Assembly: GCA_041627475.1 (NCBI GenBank)
Contig: JBFKQZ010000134.1
Location: 1-8,558 of the forward strand
Direction of reading: 5' to 3'
Origin: JBFGFG01 sp041627475
Lineage (GTDB): Bacteria > Actinomycetota > Nitriliruptoria > Nitriliruptorales > Nitriliruptoraceae
Length of the DNA: 8,558 bases
Shown here: in pieces, positions 4,964 to 8,558 of the stretch
Position numbering within the stretch: the stretch's first letter is position 1
Layout of the letters: each line of letters begins with the position of its first letter
The notes under the pieces: generated by a model
Told to the model about the DNA's origin: nothing
Database searches by the model: none
What the model saw: the letters and a program-made list of their open reading frames with translations, nothing else
Translations under genes and position numbers: made by a program

Positions 4964-6420
4964 GCACCTCAGAGATCCCCCTCCCGGCACCCGCCGAGGA
5001 GACGGCACGCGACCGGCAGCAGAAGGTCGCCGACGAGCTGAAGGACTACAAGTTCGGCTGGTCCGACTCCGACGAGGGCTACGCCTTCACCTCTGGGCGC
5101 GGTCTGACGGCCGACACCGTCGCCGCGATCTCCGAGCGCAAGAACGAGCCCACGTGGATGCGTGACCTTCGTCTGCGCGCCTTCAAGGCGTACGAGCGCC
5201 GCCCGATGCCCAACTGGGGCTCGGACCTCTCCGGCATCGCGTTCGACGACATCTACTACTACGTCGAGGCGTCCGAGGGGAAGGTGAACTCCTGGGAGGA
5301 CCTCCCGCCGGAGATCATGGAGACCTACGAGAAGCTGGGCATCCCGGAGGCCGAGCGCAAGCGCCTCATCGCCGGTGTCGCCGCGCAGTACGAGTCGACG
5401 GTGCTCTACCACCAGATCCGTGAGGACCTGGAGGAGCAGGGTGTCGTCTTCCTCGACACCGACGAGGCGCTGCACCAGCACGAGGAGCTGTTCCGCAAGC
5501 ACTTCGGCACGGTCATCCCGCCCAACGACAACAAGTTCGCGGCGCTGAACACGGCCGTGTGGTCGGGCGGCTCGTTCATCTGGATCCCCGAGGGCGTCAA
5601 GGTCGACATCCCGCTCCAGGCCTACTTCCGCATCAACAAGCAGAACATGGGCCAGTTCGAGCGCACGCTGATCATCGCCGAGCCCGGCTCGTACGTGCAC
5701 TACGTCGAGGGCTGCACCGCGCCGATCTACTCGAGCGACTCGCTGCACTCGGCCGTGGTCGAGATCATCGTCAAGGAGGGCGCACGCGTCCGCTACACGA
5801 CGATCCAGAACTGGTCGAACAACGTCTACAACCTCGTCACCAAGCGCGCCGTCGCCGAGAAGAACGCCACCATGGAGTGGATCGACGGCAACATCGGCTC
5901 GAAGGTGACGATGAAGTACCCGGCCGTGTGGCTCACGGGCGAGGGCGCCAAGGGTGAGGTCCTGTCGGTGGCGTACGCCAACGACGGCCAGCACCAGGAC
6001 GCCGGCGCCAAGATGGTCCACGCCGCGCCGAACACCACCTCGAACATCCTCAGCAAGTCGATCTCCAAGGGCAAGGGCCGCACCAGCTACCGCGGCCTCG
6101 TCCGGATCGAGGAGGGTGCGACCAACAGCCGCAGTGCCGTCAAGTGCGACGCGCTGATGCTCGACGACCAGTCCCGCTCCGACACCTACCCCTACATGGA
6201 GATCGAGCAGGACGACGCCACGATCGAGCACGAGGCGACCGTCTCGAAGCTGTCCGAGGACCAGCTGTTCTACCTGCAGGCCCGCGGCATCGACGAGGAC
6301 GAGGCCACGGCGATGATCGTGCGCGGCTTCATCGAGCCGATCGCGCGCGAACTGCCCATGGAGTACGCGGTGGAGCTGAACAGGCTCATCGAGATCGAGA
6401 TGGAGGGTGCGATCGGTTGA
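4960..6420 (+). CDS. sufB: Fe-S cluster assembly scaffold protein SufB
   Basis: SufB is the scaffold subunit of the cytosolic SufBCD complex, on which sulfur from the SufS cysteine desulfurase is assembled with iron. The 486 residues match the full family length and can be followed from end to end: an N-terminal helical region (about 20-180, including NEPTWMRDLRLRAF), then the right-handed beta-helix core beginning near NKFAALNTAVWSGGSFIWIP, then a C-terminal helical region with EDQLFYLQARGIDEDEA that contacts SufC. C396 (in AVKCDALML) aligns with the essential Cys405 of Escherichia coli SufB. E425 lies 29 residues later, as does Glu434 in that protein. C252 (VEGCTAP) is also at a conserved place. 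The ATG overlaps the sufR stop by four bases and has AGAGGA at 4948-4953 as ribosome site. It is followed by an unusually long structured gap before sufD. Confidence 0.98.
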   Translation: MSTSEIPLPAPAEETARDRQQKVADELKDYKFGWSDSDEGYAFTSGRGLTADTVAAISERKNEPTWMRDLRLRAFKAYERRPMPNWGSDLSGIAFDDIYYYVEASEGKVNSWEDLPPEIMETYEKLGIPEAERKRLIAGVAAQYESTVLYHQIREDLEEQGVVFLDTDEALHQHEELFRKHFGTVIPPNDNKFAALNTAVWSGGSFIWIPEGVKVDIPLQAYFRINKQNMGQFERTLIIAEPGSYVHYVEGCTAPIYSSDSLHSAVVEIIVKEGARVRYTTIQNWSNNVYNLVTKRAVAEKNATMEWIDGNIGSKVTMKYPAVWLTGEGAKGEVLSVAYANDGQHQDAGAKMVHAAPNTTSNILSKSISKGKGRTSYRGLVRIEEGATNSRSAVKCDALMLDDQSRSDTYPYMEIEQDDATIEHEATVSKLSEDQLFYLQARGIDEDEATAMIVRGFIEPIARELPMEYAVELNRLIEIEMEGAIG

Positions 6421-6437
6421 TCCGGTCCGTCCGGCCT

Positions 6438-6528
6438 GGTCCGGCAACGGCGGCAGCCTCCTCGCTTGGTGCTCGGCCCCTTGGGGCCTGCGCTCCGCTT
6501 GAGAGTCGGCTACCACCGCAACCGGACC
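6438..6528 (+). repeat. Long imperfect inverted repeat with nested central hairpin
   Basis: Arms of equal length (21 bases, 6438-6458 and 6508-6528) pair in blocks: GGTCCGG with CCGGACC (7 of 7), a symmetric CAA/CAA internal loop, CGGCGG with CCACCG (5 of 6), one mismatch, then AGCC with GGCT (4 of 4). That is 16 of 21 positions paired. At the centre, GGCCCC-TT-GGGGCC (6475-6488) is a perfect inverted repeat; its midpoint at 6481.5 nearly coincides with that of the arms (6483). The blocks were matched by eye; no folding energy was computed. Confidence 0.65.
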
Positions 6529-6534
6529 CGGCCT

Positions 6535-6550
6535 CCGCAGGTCACTGCGG
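6535..6550 (+). repeat. Perfect 6-bp hairpin upstream of sufD
   Basis: CCGCAG (6535-6540) and CTGCGG (6545-6550) pair perfectly around the 4-base loop GTCA. GGC (6530-6532) and GCC (6552-6554) can extend the stem beyond a small internal loop. It lies 39 bases ahead of the sufD start and just after the long nested repeat. No T-run follows, so it is not a standard terminator. Confidence 0.55.
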
Positions 6551-6573
6551 TGCCCAGCACGATCCAGACGTGT

Positions 6574-6589
6574 GAGAGAGAGAAGAGAA
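6574..6589 (+). promoter_or_regulatory. Unusual purine-run ribosome site for sufD
   Basis: The bases before the GTG at 6590 are entirely purine (GAGAGAGAGAAGAGAA) but contain no GGAGG core. This tract favours 6590 over the in-frame GTG at 6572, which has no purine-rich stretch before it. A weak or purely A/G site here may make sufD translation less efficient than that of sufB. Confidence 0.5.
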
Positions 6590-7954
6590 GTGGTTCCCAA
6601 CGAGCTCGATGAGCGCGACGTGATCTCCGTTTCGGAGGCACGTGGTGAGGTTGCTGCGGTCCGAGACCGTCGTCTCGCCGCGTACAAGGCGTTCCAGGAC
6701 CTGGCGTGGCCGGACTCGTCGACCGACGAGTTCTGGCGGTCGACGCCGTTCAGGCGGATCGAGACCGGGCTGCCGGTCGTCGACGGGTCCGACGCGGCCG
6801 CGCCGGGGTCGTCGCTGGCCGACGACGCGGAGGCCGCGCTCGCGACGGCGACGATCGTCGACGGCGCGCTCGTCGCGACGACCGTGCCGACCGAGCTGGC
6901 CGAGCAGGGCGTCGTCGTGGCGTCGCTCTCGGACCCGGAGCACGCCGACCTCGTGGGGGAGCGGCTGACCACGCTCACCGCGGGGCGTGAGGACACCGGG
7001 TACGACGAGTTCGACCGGACGATCGCGCTCAACGACGCCGCGTGGACGGCCGGTGTGCTCGTGCACGTGCCGGCGAACGTCGAGCTCTCGGCACCGATCC
7101 TCGTCCGCGTGCACGTCACCGAGGCCGGGACGCACCTGCCCCGCGTCCTCGTCGACCTCGGGCACCACGCCCGCGCCACCGTCGTGCTGGAGCACACCAG
7201 CGAGGACCCCGGTGACGAGCGCGTGCTCGTCGACGAGGTCGTCGAGGCATTCTGCGCCGACTCGTCCGCACTGAAGCTCGTCAGCTTCCAGGACTGGACC
7301 GGTCGCGTCGACCACCTCGGTCTACACAAGGGCCGCGTCGAGCGCAACGCCCGGTTCGACCCCGTCGAGCTCAACTTCGGCGGCGGCACCGTCCGGATGC
7401 GCCCCGAGACCGACCTCGTCGCCCCCGGCGGCGAGACCTACCCGGCCGGCGTCTACGCCGCCGACGCGGGGCAGTGGTTCGACCTCCAGCCCTACGTCCG
7501 GCACCTCGCGCCGCGCGCCACCAGCGACGTCCTGTTCAAGGGCTCGCTGCAGGGCGAGAGCCGCACCGTCTTCCGCGGCAACGTGCTCGTGGTCGAGGAC
7601 GCGGTCGGCACCGTCACCGACGAGAACAACCGCACGCTGATCCTCACCGACGGTGCCCGCGCGGACGCGACGCCGTTCCTCGAGATCTTCTGCGCCGACA
7701 TCACCGCCGGCCACGGCTCCGCCACCGGCCAGGTCGACGCCCGCGCCCTGTTCTACCTCGAGGCCCGCGGCATCCCGCGCGAGCAGGCCATCCGCCTGAT
7801 CGTCACCGGGTTCTTCCGTGACGTCCTCGACCGCGTCGACGTGCCGCTCGTCGAGGAGCGCGTCATGGCCCGCGTCGAGGAGGAGGTCAGCCACGTCGAC
7901 CTCAGCCGCCTCGGCATGACCGACGCGACGCTCACCGGTGACGACCTCGTATGA
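6590..7954 (+). CDS. sufD: Fe-S cluster assembly protein SufD
   Basis: SufD is the SufB paralogue in the SufB-SufC2-SufD complex, needed for iron entry and cluster assembly. The product has 454 residues from GTG 6590. The first ~60 residues are helical, with the family-typical WRSTPFRRI stretch. A beta-helix core then runs from about 130 to 380, with SDVLFKGSLQGESRTVFRGNVLV and DENNRTLILTDGARADATPFLEI. The C-terminal helical region starts with ALFYLEARGIPREQA, the counterpart of the SufB sequence. H375 (in ITAGHGSATGQ, codon at 7712) corresponds to the conserved histidine (His360 of Escherichia coli SufD) that works with SufB Cys405 at the assembly site; C368 lies just before it. A start at GTG 6572 would add six residues (MRERRE) but lacks a ribosome site. 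The stop overlaps the next ATG by four bases. Confidence 0.97.
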   Translation: MVPNELDERDVISVSEARGEVAAVRDRRLAAYKAFQDLAWPDSSTDEFWRSTPFRRIETGLPVVDGSDAAAPGSSLADDAEAALATATIVDGALVATTVPTELAEQGVVVASLSDPEHADLVGERLTTLTAGREDTGYDEFDRTIALNDAAWTAGVLVHVPANVELSAPILVRVHVTEAGTHLPRVLVDLGHHARATVVLEHTSEDPGDERVLVDEVVEAFCADSSALKLVSFQDWTGRVDHLGLHKGRVERNARFDPVELNFGGGTVRMRPETDLVAPGGETYPAGVYAADAGQWFDLQPYVRHLAPRATSDVLFKGSLQGESRTVFRGNVLVVEDAVGTVTDENNRTLILTDGARADATPFLEIFCADITAGHGSATGQVDARALFYLEARGIPREQAIRLIVTGFFRDVLDRVDVPLVEERVMARVEEEVSHVDLSRLGMTDATLTGDDLV

Positions 7955-8292
7955 GCAGCCGCGTCGCCAGCCTCGCAGACCTCGAACCCGGCACACCGGT
8001 GCGGGTCGAGGTCGACGGTGAGCCCGTCGCGCTCGTCCGGATCGGCGACGACGTGTTCGCGGTCCACGACACCTGCAGCCACCAGGAGGCGTCGCTCTCC
8101 GAGGGCGAGGTCTGGGACCGCGAGATCGAGTGCCACCTGCACGGCGCGATGTTCTCGCTGGACACCGGCGCGCCGAGCTGCCTCCCCGCCACCAAGCCCG
8201 TCCCCACCTACGAGGTCACCGTCGACGGCGACGACGTCCTCGTGGACGCAACCACACCCACCAACGCGGCCCCCGTGCCCGACCACGCCTGA
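7951..8292 (+). CDS. Rieske-type non-heme [2Fe-2S] ferredoxin of the suf operon
   Basis: This 113-residue soluble protein has the complete Rieske cluster motif: C42-x-H44 (DTCSHQE) and C61-x2-H64 (IECHLHG), separated by 16 residues, followed by the usual AMFSLDTGAP loop. The two Cys and two His bind a [2Fe-2S] cluster. It resembles the small ferredoxins of dioxygenase systems, but no oxygenase or reductase is encoded nearby. Its place between sufD and sufC, with an ATGA overlap to sufD, is a recurring arrangement in actinobacterial suf operons; there it may deliver electrons for cluster assembly or protect nascent clusters, though its exact role is not established. There is no signal peptide. 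The C-terminal tail (about 100-113) is Pro/Ala-rich and probably disordered. Confidence 0.93.
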   Translation: MSSRVASLADLEPGTPVRVEVDGEPVALVRIGDDVFAVHDTCSHQEASLSEGEVWDREIECHLHGAMFSLDTGAPSCLPATKPVPTYEVTVDGDDVLVDATTPTNAAPVPDHA

Positions 8293-8302
8293 AGGAACTC
8301 CC

Positions 8303-8558
8303 ATGGCAGACCTGAAGATCACCGACCTGACCGTCGAGGTCGACGGCACTCCCATCCTCAAGGGGGTGAACCTCGAGGTGAAGAGCGGCGAGACCGTCGC
8401 CCTCATGGGCCCCAACGGCTCCGGCAAGTCGACCCTCGCCTACGCCATCGCGGGGCACCCGTCCTACGAGATCACCGGTGGTGACATCGAGGTCGACGGC
8501 CGGTCGATCATCGAGGACGAGGCCGACCAGCGCGCCCGCGACGGCGTCTTCCTCGCCA
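8303..8558 (+). CDS. sufC: Fe-S cluster assembly ATPase SufC (3' end outside window)
   Basis: Only the first 85 codons are present, because the window ends inside the gene; the family is usually about 250 residues. The sequence starts MADLKITDLTVEVDGTPILK, the typical SufC opening, and contains the Walker A motif GPNGSGKST at residues 36-44 within ALMGPNGSGKSTLAYAIAGHP. The following YEITGGDIEVDG is also typical. SufC is the cytosolic ABC-type ATPase that binds SufB and SufD and drives their rearrangement during cluster assembly; it is not a transporter subunit. The Q-loop, signature motif and Walker B lie beyond the window. The ribosome site AAGGAA (8292-8297) overlaps the stop of the Rieske gene and sits five bases before the ATG, so the gene is co-transcribed with those upstream. 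Confidence 0.97.
   Translation, partial: MADLKITDLTVEVDGTPILKGVNLEVKSGETVALMGPNGSGKSTLAYAIAGHPSYEITGGDIEVDGRSIIEDEADQRARDGVFLA

Larger units (their letters stand above)
6421..6589 (+). other. sufB-sufD intergenic region with nested inverted repeats
   Basis: No gene was seen in these 169 bases. TCCGG occurs three times at the left end (6421, 6430, 6440). The region then holds a long nested hairpin (6438-6528), a second hairpin (6535-6550) and a purine run before sufD. No convincing internal promoter was found: TTGAGA at 6499-6504 has no -10 at the right distance. Other junctions in the operon are 4-base overlaps or a 10-base gap, so this spacer stands out. It may be an inserted dispersed palindromic repeat, an mRNA processing or stability element, or a partial terminator. 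Confidence 0.7.

Noticed and set aside
6499..6527. TTGAGA as the -35 of an internal sufD promoter
   Set aside because: Seventeen bases downstream the sequence is CCGGAC, which does not fit a -10 box.
6421..6589. tRNA, small ORF or CRISPR repeat in the sufB-sufD gap
   Set aside because: No cloverleaf or T-loop consensus, no regularly spaced identical repeats with spacers, and no credible start with ribosome site for a small protein. The three TCCGG copies are too short to call an array.
4969..7389. Open frame of 806 codons on the - strand
   Set aside because: It lies antisense to sufB and sufD, which are certain by motif. Its product is rich in Arg, Asp, Val and Leu with no family pattern, as expected for a shadow frame in very GC-rich DNA.

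Overview
The window is very GC-rich, densely packed DNA with GTG starts and third codon positions mostly G or C. This composition, together with the gene order sufR-sufB-sufD-Rieske ferredoxin-sufC, points to a high-GC actinobacterium (Actinomycetota). I cannot name the genus from the sequence.

Layout. At the left edge is the 3' part of a saccharopine-dehydrogenase-like oxidoreductase gene (+). It meets a CPBP-family membrane protease gene (-) tail to tail with a 4-base overlap. Then come three small + strand genes: a 142-residue protein of unknown function whose pattern resembles a transglutaminase core without its cysteine, a 90-residue helical protein of unknown function, and a stand-alone CheY-type receiver. 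A 421-residue polytopic membrane protein, possibly a GT-C type glycosyltransferase, lies on the - strand and converges on the receiver gene with a 4-base gap. The right half, from about 4090 to the end, is the start of a SUF iron-sulfur cluster assembly operon: sufR, sufB, sufD, a Rieske-type ferredoxin and the first 85 codons of sufC. No rRNA, tRNA, CRISPR array, insertion sequence or phage gene was seen.

How the genes work together. SufB, SufD and SufC form the scaffold/ATPase complex that builds Fe-S clusters. SufR is a DeoR/ArsR-like winged-helix repressor that carries a cluster itself and thereby senses the cell's Fe-S status. A good sigma70-type promoter (TTGGGA-17 bp-TACACT) lies ahead of sufR. 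A palindrome, AAACAGAACTGTTG, that differs at one conserved base from the CAAC-N6-GTTG SufR box overlaps the predicted transcription start, so autorepression of the whole operon is the natural reading.

The most unusual feature is the 169-base gap between sufB and sufD. Other junctions in this operon overlap by 4 bases or are 10 bases apart. The gap can fold into a nested, nearly symmetric long hairpin (arms 6438-6458 and 6508-6528 around GGCCCC-TT-GGGGCC), followed by a second perfect hairpin. The other points worth checking are the start codon of sufR, its Cys-Cys tail, and the two unrecognised small proteins. Most of the window is otherwise ordinary, well-understood gene content.
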